DNA of 64,000 nt from assembly GCA_964019135.1 (NCBI GenBank), contig OZ025257.1, forward strand, positions 461,501-525,500. The letters run 5' to 3'. The notes beneath the pieces are model-generated. The model ran no database searches. It had not been told where the DNA came from and saw only the letters and a program-made list of their open reading frames with translations. Position 1 is the first letter of the stretch. Every line of letters starts with the position of its first letter. Shown piece by piece: positions 29,508 through 40,835 of this stretch. This DNA comes from Arenicola marina (lineage: Eukaryota; Annelida; Polychaeta; Arenicolidae). A program made the translations under genes and the position numbers.

Positions 29508-30452
29508 CTACCCAATCATCACCAGGTGTCGCCCTAGTATGTAGCCGCGTGGACCACGGACGCCATCAACAAAGGACCGCTTCACGCACCTTCCGTGCCA
29601 CGCAAGGCACTTCGGTCTGTCCGATGTGTCTCCCTGTATCCTCTGCCGGATCAGGCAAGACACGTCAGCGGTGTCTAGAGTTATTCTCTGCTGGATCAGG
29701 CAAGAAACTCCAGCGGTGTCTAGAGTTATTCTCTGCTGGATCAGACAAGACACTCCAGCGGTGTCTAGAGTTATTCTCTGCTGGATCAGACAAGACACTC
29801 CAGCGGTGCCTAGAGTTATTCTCTGCTGGATCAGGCAAGACACGTCAACGGTGTCCAGAGTTATTCTCCACTGGATCAGACAAGACACGCCAGCGGTGTC
29901 CAGAGTTATTCTCCACTGGATCAGACAAGACACGCCAGCGGTGTCCAGAGTTATTCTCTGCTGGATCAGGCAAGACACGTCAACGGTGTCCAGAGTTATT
30001 CTCCACTGGATCAGACAAGACACGCCAGCGGTGTCCAGAGTTATTCTCCACTGGATCAGACAAGACACGCCAGCGGTGTCCAGAGTTGTTCTCCACTGGA
30101 TCAGACAAGACACGATAGCGGTGTCCAGAGTTATTCTCCACTGAATCAGACAAGACACGCCAGCGGTGTCCAGAGTTATTCTCCACTGGATCAGGCAAGA
30201 CACGCCAGCGGTGTCCAGAGTTATTCTCCACTGGATCAGACAAGACACGCCAGCGGTGTCTAGAGTTATTCTCCACTGGATCAGGCAAGACACGCCAGCG
30301 GTGTCCAGAGTTATTCTCCACTGGATCAGGCAAGACACGCCAGCGGTGTCCAGAGTTATTCTCCACTGGATCAGGCAAGACACGCCAGCGGTGTCCAGAG
30401 TTATTCTCCACTGGATCAGGCAAGACACGCCATAGCTGTCATGGTTCGAGTT
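29508..30452 (-). pseudogene. open frame without ATG over a 45-bp repeat, in frame with the next ORF
   Basis: The minus frame is open from after a TAG at 30453-30455 to a TAG at 29508-29510 and has no ATG at its head; its first possible non-ATG start is GTG at 30428. It translates the 45-bp array as 15-residue repeats (CLIQWRITLDTA core) and then about 45 residues of unique sequence. Its TAG stop is followed by ACA and then the ATG of the 671-codon frame in the same phase. One stop thus separates two halves of a roughly 985-codon frame. It could be a broken gene, an exon pair or coincidence. Some unit differences are silent here (TGT/TGC, CTG/CTA, GGC/GGA, ATC/ATT), but others change residues (W/Q, G/D). 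Confidence 0.25.
29636..30437. repeat. 45-bp tandem repeat, about 18 copies
   Basis: Units contain CAGAGTTATTCTCCACTGG, ATCAGACAAGACAC and CAGCGGTGTC. The left units carry CTGCTGGATC and the right ones CCACTGGATC, so subtype changes along the array. No length changes are obvious. Confidence 0.95.
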
Positions 30453-30809
30453 CTAGTCAGTGAGGAGGGAATCTGACCGTTTTCGTTAGCTTCCTTTTCC
30501 GTCTTCACAACAAAAATATAAACTAATAATCTGATAATTTTCCGCCATATTCGCCGTCCGCATTGGGCACAAGGGCCAAATAGAGCTGTAGGGGGCTGGA
30601 GAGAGCTGTTGGAGGGCCGGCGAGAGCTGAGCCGAAGTGACTGGAGGCAGTGAGGCAGTGGGCCGACCACCGGTGCCGTCTGGTGTACTCGCCCCGTTCT
30701 GGCGTGGGGAGAACATTGTTTTCTTGCCCGGCCCGGCGCGTCCGCCACGAGGGTCCTGGGACCCGACAGCCAGGTCGATGTGATCACCGACCGTGGCGTG
30801 CCCATATAT
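30438..30809. other. spacer with a YY1-like CCGCCATATT
   Basis: Single-copy sequence. CCGCCATATTC lies at 30542-30552; on the minus strand it contains an ATG that opens a 20-codon frame (M-A-E-N...). No credible gene otherwise. Confidence 0.4.
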
Positions 30810-31435
30810 CGACATGCACCCCACCCCCCGGCCCCTCATTGCCCTGCTCCTACACCCCACCCCCGGCCCCTGGTCGGCATTCCCCCTACACCCCAACCCC
30901 GGCCCCTCATCGCCCAAACCCTACACCCCACCCCTGGCCCCTCATCGCTCAGCCCGTAAACCCCACCCCGGCCCCTGGTCGACATGCCCCCTACACTCCA
31001 CCCCCGGCCCCTAGTCGGCATGCCCCCTACACCCCACCCCCTGCCCCTGGTCGGCATGCCCCCTACAGCCCCGGCCCCACCCTCCTCATCAACCTACCCC
31101 TACAGCCCCGGCCCAACCCTCCTCATCAACCTACCCCTACAGCCCCGGCCCCACCCTCCTCATCAACTTACCCCTTCCCCCATTGTGCCCCACCCCTCAC
31201 CTCTCACCCCTCATCCTCACTCCTCACCCCTCAGCCATCACCCCTCACCCCTCAACCATCACCCCTCACCCCTCGGCCATCACCCCTCAGCCATCATCCC
31301 TCACCCCTCACACCTCACCACTCATCCCTCACCGCTCACCCCTCACCCCTCACCCCTCACCCCTCACCGCTCACCACTCAGCCCTCATCCCTCACCCCTC
31401 ACCCCTCACCCCTCACCCCTCACCCCTCGCGCCCT
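30810..31435. repeat. compound C-rich repeats (about 36-bp, 33-36-bp, then 8-10-bp)
   Basis: Three zones. First, CCCGGCCCCTGGTCGGCATG-type units of about 36 bp (30815-31070). Second, CTCCTCATCAACCTACCCC-type units of about 33-36 bp, about three copies (31060-31175). Third, CCCCTCA-type 8-10-bp repeats (31190-31435). All frames are low-complexity and I call none coding. Confidence 0.88.
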
Positions 31436-31592
31436 ATCATGGGTGCTGCCAGTGAGTTAACGTTATGGGCACCGGGAACGAACCACGACGAGGATGTCAT
31501 TCAGCATAATGCTCCACCTGTTCCGTCATGGGAGGCGCGTTCATTGGCTGACTGGTGCCACGTCTCCAGGCCGCGAGAGGCAGAGGGGAACG

Positions 31593-34500
31593 GGGTGTTG
31601 TGAAGGGCTTTGTGGGGTAACGGGGTATTGTGAAGGTCTTTGTGGGGTAACGGGGTATTGTGAAGGTCTTTGTGGGGTAACGGGGTATTGTGAAGGTCTT
31701 TGTCAGGTAACGGGGTATTGTGAAGGTCTGTAAGGTAACGGGGTATTGTGAAGGTCTTTGTCAGGTAGCGGGGTATTGTGAAGGTCTTTGTGGGGTAACG
31801 GGGTACTGTGAAGGTCTTTGTGAGGTAACGGGATATTGTGAAGGTCTTTGTCAGGTAACGGGGTATTGTGAAGGTCTTTGTGGGGTAACGGGGTATTGTG
31901 AAGGTCTTTGTGAGGTAACGGGGTATTGTGAAGGTCTTTGTGAGGTAACGGGGTATTGTGAAGGTCTTTGTGAGGTAACGGGGTATTGTGAAGGTCTTTG
32001 TGAGGTAACGGGGTATTGTGAAGGTCTTTGTGAGGTAACGGGGTATTGTGAAGGTCTTTGTCAGGTAACGGGGTATTGTGAAGGTCTTTGTTGGGTAACG
32101 GGGTATTGTGAAGGTCTTTGTGAGGTAACGGGGTATTGTGAACGGGGTATTGTGAAGGTCTTTGTGAGGTAACGGGGTATTGTGAAGGTCTTTGTTGGGT
32201 AACGGGGTATTGTGAAGGTCTTTGTGAGGTAACGGGGTATTGTGAAGGTCTTTGTCAGGTAACGGGGTATTGTGAAGGTATTTGTCAGGTAACGGGGTAT
32301 TGTGAAGGTCTTTGTGAGGTAACGGGGTATTGTGAAGGTCTTTGTCAGGTAACGGGGTATTGTGAAGTTCTTTATGGGGTAACGGGGTATTGTAAAAGTC
32401 TTTGTGAGGTAACGGGGTACTGTGAAGGTCTTTGTGAGATAACGGGGTATTGTGAAGGTCTTTGTGGGCTAACGGGGTATTGTGAAGGTCTTTGTGGGGT
32501 AACGGGGTATTGTGAAGGTCTTTGTCAGGTAACGGGGTATTGTGAAGGTCTGTAAGGTAACGGGGTATTGTGAAGGTCTTTGTCAGGTAACGGGGTATTG
32601 TGAAGGTCTTTATGGGGTAACGGGGTATTGTAAAAGTCTTTGTGAGGTAACGGGGTACTGTGAAGGTCTTTGTGAGATAACGGGGTATTGTGAAGGTCTT
32701 TGTGGGCTAACGGGGTATTGTGAAGGTCTTTGTGGGGTAACGGGGTATTGTAAAGATCTTTGTCAGGTAACGGGGTATTGTGAAGGTCTTTGTCAGGTAA
32801 CGGGGTGTTGTGAAGGTCTTTGTGGGGAACGGAGTATTGTGAAGGTCTTTGTGAGGTAACGGGGTATTGTGAAGGTCTTTGTGGGGTAACGGGGTATTGT
32901 GAAGGTCTTTGTGAGGTAACGGGGTATTGTGAAGGTCTTTGTGAGGTAACGGGGTATTGTGAAGGTTTGTGATGTAATGGTATATTGGGAAGGTCTGTGA
33001 GGTAACGGGGTATTGTGAAGGTTTTTGTGAGGTAACGGGGTATTGTGAAGGTCTTTGTGGGGTAACGGGGTATTGTGAAGGTCTTTGTCAGGTAACGGGT
33101 TATTGTGAAGGTCTTTGTCAGGTAACGGGGTGTTGTGAAGGTCTTTGTCAGGTAACGGGGTATTGTGAAGGTCTTTATGAGGTAACGGGGTATTGTGAAG
33201 GTTTTTGTCAGGTAACGGGGTATTGTGAAGGTCTTTGTCAGGTAACGGGGTATTGTGAAGGTCTTTGTGAGGTAACGGGGTATTGTGAAGGTCTTTGTCA
33301 GGTAACGGGGTGTTGTGAAGGTTTTGTGAGGTAACGGGGTATTGTGAAGGTCTTTGTGAGGTAACGGGTATTGTGAAGGTCTTTGTGAGGTAACGGGATA
33401 TTGTGAAGGTTTTTGTGAGGTAACGCGGTATTGTGAAGGTCTATGTGGGGAAACGGGATATTGTGAAGGTCTTTGCCACGTCTCCAGGCCGCGAGAGGCA
33501 GAGGGGAACGGGGTATTGTGAAGGTCTTTGTGAGGTAACGCGGTATTGTGAAGGTCTTTGTGGGGTAACGGGGTATTGTGAAGGTCTTTGTGGGGTAACG
33601 GGGTATTGTGAAGGTCTTTGTGGGGTAACGGGGTATTGTGAAGGTCTTTGTGGGGTAACGGGGTATTGTGAAGGTCTTTGTCAGGTAACGGGTTATTGTG
33701 AAGGTCTTTGTTAGGTAACGGGGTGTTGTGAAGGTCTTTGTCAGGTAACGGGGTATTGTGAAGGTCTTTATGAGGTAACGGGGTATTGTGAAGGTTTTTG
33801 TCAGGTAACGGGGTATTGTGAAGGTCTTTGTGAGGTAACGGGTATTGTGAAGGTCTTTGTCAGGTAACGGGGTATTGTGAAGGTCTTTGTGAGGTAACGG
33901 GGATTGTGAAGGTCTTTGTCAGGTAACGGGGTATTGTGAAGGTCTTTGTAAGGTAACGGGGTATTGTGAAGGTCTTTGTGAGGTAACGGGGTATTGTGAA
34001 GGTCTTTGTGGGGTAACGGGTATTGTGAAGGTCTTTGTAAGGTAACGGGGTATTGTGAAGGTCTTTGTGAGGTAACGGGGTATTGTGAAGGTCTTTGTGG
34101 GGTAACGGGGTATTGTGAAGGTCTTTGTAAGGTAACGGGGTATTGTGAAGGTCTTTGTGGGGTAACGGGGTATTGTGAAGGTCTTTGTAAGGTAACGGGG
34201 TATTGTGAAGGTCTTTGTGAGGTAACGGGGTATTGTAAAGGTCTTTGTGAGGTAACGGGGTATTGTGAAGGTCTTTGTCAGGTAACGGGGTATTGTGAAG
34301 GTCTTTGTGAGGTAACGGGGTATTGTGAAGGTCTTTGTGAGGTAACGGGGTACTGTGAAGGTCTTTGTGAGATAACGGGGTATTGTGAAGGTCTTTGTGG
34401 GCTAACGGGGTATTGTGAAGGTCTTTGTGGGGTAACGGGGTATTGTGAAGGTCTTTGTCAGGTAACGGGGTATTGTGAAGGTCTGTAAGGTAACGGGGTA

Positions 34501-37500
34501 TTGTGAAGGTCTTTGTCAGGTAACGGGGTATTGTGAAGGTCTTTATGGGGTAACGGGGTATTGTAAAAGTCTTTGTGAGGTAACGGGGTACTGTGAAGGT
34601 CTTTGTGAGATAACGGGGTATTGTGAAGGTCTTTGTGGGCTAACGGGGTATTGTGAAGGTCTTTGTGGGGTAACGGGGTATTGTGAAGGTCTTTGTCAGG
34701 TAACGGGGTATTGTGAAGGTCTTTGTCAGGTAACGGGGTGTTGTGAAGGTCTTTGTGGGGAACGGAGTATTGTGAAGGTCTTTGTGAGGTAACGGGGTAT
34801 TGTGAAGGTTTTGTGGGGTAACGGGGTATTGTGAAGGTCTTTGTGAGGTAACGGGGTATTGTGGAGGTCTTTGTGAGGTAACGGGGTATTGTGAAGGTTT
34901 GTGATGTAATGGTATATTGGGAAGGTCTGTGAGGTAACGGGGTATTGTGAAGGTTTTTGTGAGGTAACGGGGTATTGTGAAGGTCTTTGTGGGGTAACGG
35001 GGTATTGTGAAGGTCTTTGTCAGGTAACGGGTTATTGTGAAGGTCTTTGTCAGGTAACGGGGTGTTGTGAAGGTCTTTGTCAGGTAACGGGGTATTGTGA
35101 AGGTCTTTATGAGGTAACGGGGTATTGTGAAGGTTTTTGTCAGGTAACGGGGTATTGTGAAGGTCTTTGTCAGGTAACGGGGTATTGTGAAGGTCTTTGT
35201 GAGGTAACGGGGTATTGTGAAGGTCTTTGTCAGGTAACGGGGTGTTGTGAAGGTTTTGTGAGGTAACGGGGTATTGTGAAGGTCTTTGTGAGGTAACGAG
35301 TATTGTGAAGGTCTTTGTGAGGTAACGGGATATTGTGAAGGTTTTTGTGAGGTAACGCGGTATTGTGAAGGTCTATGTGGGGAAACGGGATATTGTGAAG
35401 GTCTTTGCCACGTCTCCAGGCCGCGAGAGGCAGAGGGGAACGGGGTATTGTGAAGGTCTTTGTGAGGTAACGCGGTATTGTGAAGGTCTTTGTGGGGTAA
35501 CGGGGTATTGTGAAGGTCTTTGTGGGGTAACGGGGTATTGTGAAGGTCTTTGTGGGGTAACGGGGTATTGTGAAGGTCTTTGTGGGGTAACGGGGTATTG
35601 TGAAGGTCTTTGTCAGGTAACGGGTTATTGTGAAGGTCTTTGTTAGGTAACGGGGTGTTGTGAAGGTTTTTGTCAGGTAACGGGGTATTGTGAAGGTCTT
35701 TATGAGGTAACGGGGTATTGTGAAGGTTTTTGTCAGGTAACGGGGTATTGTGAAGGTCTTTGTGAGGTAACGGGTATTGTGAAGGTCTTTGTCAGGTAAC
35801 GGGGTATTGTGAAGGTCTTTGTGAGGTAACGGGGATTGTGAAGGTCTTTGTCAGGTAACGGGGTATTGTGAAGGTCTTTGTAAGGTAACGGGGTATTGTG
35901 AAGGTCTTTGTGAGGTAACGGGGTATTGTGAAGGTCTTTGTGGGGTAACGGGGTATTGTGAAGGTCTTTGTAAGGTAACGGGGTATTGTGAAGGTCTTTG
36001 TGAGGTAACGGGGTATTGTGAAGGTCTTTGTGGGGTAACGGGGTATTGTGAAGGTCTTTGTAAGGTAACGGGGTATTGTGAAGGTCTTTGTGGGGTAACG
36101 GGGTATTGTGAAGGTCTTTGTAAGGTAACGGGGTATTGTGAAGGTCTTTGTGAGGTAACGGGGTATTGTAAAGGTCTTTGTGAGGTAACGGGGTATTGTG
36201 AAGGTCTTTGTCAGGTAACGGGGTATTGTGAAGGTCTTTGTGAGGTAACGGGGTATTGTGAAGGTCTTTGTGAGGTAACGGGGTATTGTGAAGGTCTTTG
36301 TGGGGTAACGGGGTATTGTGAAGGTCTTTGTAAGGTAACGGGGTATTGTGAAGGTCTTTGTGAGGTAACGGGGTATTGCGAAGGTCTTTGTAAGGTAACG
36401 GGGTATTGTGAAGGTCTTTGTGAGGTAACGGGGTATTGTGAAGGTCTTTGTCAGGTAACGGGGTATTGTGAAGGTCTTTGTGGGGTAACGGGGTATTGTG
36501 AAGGTCTTTGTAAGGTAACGGGGTATTGTGAAGGTCTTTGTGAGGTAACGGGGTATTGTGAAGGTCTTTGTGGGGTAACGGGGTATTGTGAAGGTCTTTG
36601 TAAGGTAACGGGGTATTGTGAAGGTCTTTGTGGGGTAACGGGGTATTGTGAAGGTCTTTGTAAGGTAACGGGGTATTGTGAAGGTCTTTGTGAGGTAACG
36701 GGGTATTGTAAAGGTCTTTGTGAGGTAACGGGGTATTGTGAAGGTCTTTGTCAGGTAACGGGGTATTGTGAAGGTCTTTGTCAGGTAACGGGGTATTGTG
36801 AAGGTCTTTGTGAGGTAACGGGGTATTGTGAAGGTCTTTGTGGGGTAACGGGGTATTGTGAAGGTCTTTGTAAGGTAACGGGGTATTGTGAAGGTCTTTG
36901 TGAGGTAACGGGGTATTGCGAAGGTCTTTGTAAGGTAACGGGGTATTGTGAAGGTCTTTGTGAGGTAACGGGGTATTGTGAAGGTCTTTGTCAGGTAACG
37001 GGGTATTGTGAAGGTCTTTGTGGGGTAACGGGGTAATGTGAAGGTCTTTGTAAGGTAACGGGGTATTGTGAAGGTCTTTGTGGGATAACGGGATATTGTA
37101 AAGGTCTGTGAGGTAACGGGGTATTGTGAAGGTCTTTGTCAGGTAACGGGGTATTGTGAAGGTCTTTGTAAGGTAACGGGGTATTGTGAAGGTCTTTGTG
37201 AGGTAACGGGATATTGTGAAGGTCTTTGTGAGGTAACGGGGTATTGTGAAGGTCTTTGTGAGGTAACGGTGTATTGTGAAGGTCTTTGTGAGGTAACGGG
37301 GTATTGTGAAGGTCTTTGTGAGGTAACGGGATATTGTGAAGGTCTTTGTGGGGTAACGGGGTATTGTGAAGGTCTTTGTGAGGTAACGGGGTATTGTGAA
37401 GGTCTTTGTGAGGTAACGGGGTATTGTGAAGGTCTTTGTGAGGTAACGGGGTATTGTGAAGGTCTTTGTGAGGTAACGGGGTATTGTGAAGGTATTTGTG

Positions 37501-37550
37501 AGGTAACGGGGTATTGTGAAGGTCTTTGTCAGGTAACGGGGTATTGTGAA
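31593..37550. repeat. 30-bp minisatellite (GGGTATTGTGAAGGTCTTTG), about 198 copies
   Basis: GGGGTATTGTGAAGGTCTTTG plus a variable dinucleotide and GGTAAC gives the 30-bp unit. Variation centres on the base pair after CTTTGT (GA, GG, CA, AA, TT). Indels break the frames often, so the plus frame (YCEGLCEVTG) appears only in pieces. A block of about 1932 bp is duplicated: 32542-33714 matches 34475-35646. A 540-bp block near 36170-36920 is also repeated. A 39-bp piece of left-flank sequence (from 31557) reappears inside the array at 33475 and 35407. Confidence 0.97.
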
Positions 37551-37968
37551 GAGGGTGGGGCGGCCTATGACAGAGGGTAGGGTGGCCTATGGCAGAGGGT
37601 AGGGTGGCCTATGGCATAGGGCAGGGCGGCCTATGACAGAGGGTGGGGCGGCCAATGGCAGAGGGTGGGGCGGCCTATGACAGAGGGTAGGGTGGCCTAT
37701 GGCAGAGGGTAGGGTGGCCTATGGCAGAGGGCAGGGCGGCCTATGACAGAGGGTGGGGCGGCCTATGGCAGAGGGTGGGGCGGCCTCTGACAGAGAGTGG
37801 GGCGGCCTATGGCAGAGGGTGGGGCGGCCTATGGCAGAGGGTGGGGTGGCCTATGGCAGAAGGTAGGGCGGCCTATGGCAGAGGGTTTAGCGGGCCTATG
37901 ACAGAGGGTTTGGCGCCCTATGGCAGAGGGTGGGGCGGCCTATGGCAGATGGTTTGGCGGCTGAAAAG
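37551..37968. repeat. 22-bp minisatellite (GGGGCGGCCTATGGCAGAGG), about 19 copies
   Basis: GGGGCGGCCTATGGCAGAGG units with GACAG/GGCAG and GGTAGGGTGG variants. The array starts directly where the 30-bp array stops, with no spacer. Confidence 0.94.
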
Positions 37969-38169
37969 CGTTGATAGAGACGACAACTTGAGCTCCGGAA
38001 GGGAGTCAGGGCCGGCATGGCAACAGCTGGGGGCGATGCCCGGTGGGCTGTGTGGGCGGGGCGGGCCGCCATCTTTGTCCGGAGGCCTACCTCACCCGAT
38101 CGATCCGCTCGTCCTGACACCACGCGAGTCGTTAGGACATTACATTAATATAACCGCCGTCTGCCATCC
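37969..38169. other. short CpG-rich spacer with a YY1-like site
   Basis: Single-copy sequence with GCCGCCATCTTTG (CCGCCATCTTT at 38066-38076), close to the YY1 consensus, and CCGGAGG nearby. No gene. Confidence 0.45.
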
Positions 38170-39532
38170 ATGGCCAGAATACAGGCCACACTGGACTCCC
38201 CCATCAATACAGGCCACACTGGACTCCCCCATCAATACAGGCCACAATGGACTCCCCCATCAATACAGGCCACACTGGACTCCCCCATCAATACAGGCCA
38301 CACTGGACTCCCCCATCACTACAGGCCACACTGGACTCCCCCATCAATACAGGCCACACTGGACTCCCCCATCAATACAGGCCACACTGGACTCCCCCAT
38401 CAATACAGGCCACACTGGACTCCCGCATCAATACAGGCCACACTGGACTCCCCCATCACTACAGGCCACACTGGACTCCCCATCAATACAGGCCACACTG
38501 GACTCCCCCATCAATACAGGCCACACTGGACTCCCCCATCACTACAGGCCACACTGGACTCTCGCATCAATACAGGCCACACTGGACTCCCCCATCACTA
38601 CAGGCCACACTGGACTCCCCCATCAATACAGGCCACACTGGACTCCCCCATCAATACAGGCCACACTGGACTGCCCCATCAATACAGGCCACACTGGACT
38701 CCCCCATCACTACAGGCCACACTGGACTCTCGCATCAATACAGGCCACACTGGACTCCCCCATCAATACAGGCCACACTGGACTCCCCCATCAATACAGG
38801 CCACACTGGACTCTCCCATCAATACAGGCCACACTGGACTCCCCCATCACTACAGGCCACACTGGACTCTCGCATCAATACAGGCCACACTGGACTCCCC
38901 CATCAATACAGGCCACACTGGACTCCCCCATCAATACAGGCCACACTGGACACCCCCATCAATACAGGCCACACTGGACTCCCCCATCAATACAGGCCAC
39001 ACTGGACTCCCCCATCAATACAGGCCACACTGGACTCTCGCATCAATACAGGCCACACTGGACTCCCCCATCAATACAGGCCACACTGGACTCCCCCATC
39101 AATACAGGCCACACTGGACTCCCCCATCAATACAGGCCACACTGGACTCCCCCATCAATACAGGCCACACTGGACTCCCCCATCAATACATGCCACACTG
39201 GACTCCCCCATCAATACAGGCCACACTGGACTCCCCATCAATACAGGCCACACTGGACTCCCCCATCAATACAGGCCACACTGGACTCCTCCATCAATAC
39301 AGGCCACACTGGACTCCCCCATCAATACAGGCCACACTGGACTCCCCCATCAATACAGGCCACACTGGACTCCCCCATCAATACAGGCCACACTGGACTC
39401 CCGCATCAATACAGGCCACACTGGACTCCCCATCTCTACAGGCCACACTGGACTCCCCCTTCAATACAGGCCACACTGGACTCCCGCATCAATACAGGCC
39501 ACACTGGACTCCCCCATCAATACAGGCCGATC
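38170..39532. repeat. 28-bp minisatellite (ACAGGCCACACTGGACTCCC), about 48 copies
   Basis: ACAGGCCACACTGGACTCCC plus CCATCAAT forms the unit. Variants are CATCACT, CTCGCATC and a 27-bp form. All three plus frames are open throughout, because none of the frames of the unit contains a stop on that strand. No frame is favoured, so I call none coding. Confidence 0.96.
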
Positions 39533-39975
39533 GACCCGCAGTACCGCCGCGTCCCGCAGGTGGCTCGACCTGCGCGGCCCCTGATCCGTAATGTAGGGCC
39601 AGTTAACTGCCCTGGATTAACTTAAGCAATCCGCATCAAGGAGCGTTTGATAGAGGTGCTTATGATGGGATAGCGATGCCCGCAACATCAGTCAGTAGCT
39701 AGTAGACGGAATGAGCAGTGACACTTGACAGGGTGGTGGCGTGGGCGGCGCCAGCTGAGCAGCAGTTACTATAGCCGCCCCCCCCCCCCCCCTTCCCTCC
39801 CACCCACACCTCCACCTGGGTCCAGCACGCTGTTGTTGAGACAGCAAGTGGCGTGGGTGCCGCGAAGGCAGCAGGCAGCCCACAGTCTCTGACTGCCATC
39901 ACCGCACTGCTCAACACTGAGGTTAGTGAGCAGTGGGCTTGTGGTAAGCCGGATCGATGGCTAGTTGGAAAAGCA
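39533..39975. other. spacer, no gene seen
   Basis: Mixed sequence with a C-run at about 39778-39792 and CCCACCCACACC. No RNA, motif cluster or exon that I can support. Confidence 0.5.
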
Positions 39976-40835
39976 TCTCTAGGATCCCGGGGCGGCCCAC
40001 CACCAACACAGTATCTGTAGGATCCTGGGGCCGCCTACCACCAACACAGTATCTGTAGGATCCTGGGGCCGCTTACCATCAACACAGTATCTGTAGGATC
40101 CCGGGGCGGCCCACCACCAACACAGTATCTGTAGGATCCCGGGGCGGCCCACCACCAACACAGTATCTGTAGGATCCTGGGGCCGCCTACCACCAACACA
40201 GTATCTGTAGCATCCTGGGGCCGCTTACCATCAACACAGTATCTGTAGGATCCTGAGGCCGCCTACCACCAACACAGTATCTGTAGGATCCTGGGGCCGC
40301 CTACCACCAACACAGTATCTGTAGGATCCCGGGGCCGCCTACCACCAACACAGTATCTGTAGGATCCTGGGGCCGCCTACCACCAACACAGTATCTCTAG
40401 GATCCCGGGGCCGCCTACCACCAACACAGTATCTGTAGGATCCTGGGGCCGCCTACCACCAACACAGTATCTGTAGGATCCCGGGGCCGCCTACCACCAA
40501 CACAGTATCTGTAGGATCCTGGGACCGCCTACCACCAACACAGTATCTCTAGGATCCCGGGGCCGCCTACCACCAACACAGTATCTGTAGGATCCCGGGG
40601 CCGCCTACCACCAAGACAGTATCTGTAGGATCCTGGGGCCGCCTACCACCAAGACAGTATCTCTAGGATCCCGGGGCCGCCTACCACCAACACAGTATCT
40701 GTAGGATCCTGGGGCCGCCTACCACCAACACAGTATCTGTAGGATCCTGGGGCCGCCTACCACCAGCACAGTATCTGTAGGATCCTGGAGCCGCCTACCA
40801 CCAACACAGTATCTGTAGGAAGACCTGATTAATTG
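39976..40835. repeat. 38-bp minisatellite (CACAGTATCTGTAGGATCC), about 22 copies
   Basis: CACAGTATCTGTAGGATCC followed by TGGGGCCGCCTACCACCAA or the CGGGG variant. Most units contain GGATCC. Its last unit runs into the 32-bp array through a shared GGAAGACC. Confidence 0.95.

Noticed and set aside
31494-37580. CEGLCEVTGY decapeptide frames in the 30-bp array
   Set aside because: Broken by frequent indels, and the variable codon takes E, G, Q, K or L. No constraint visible.
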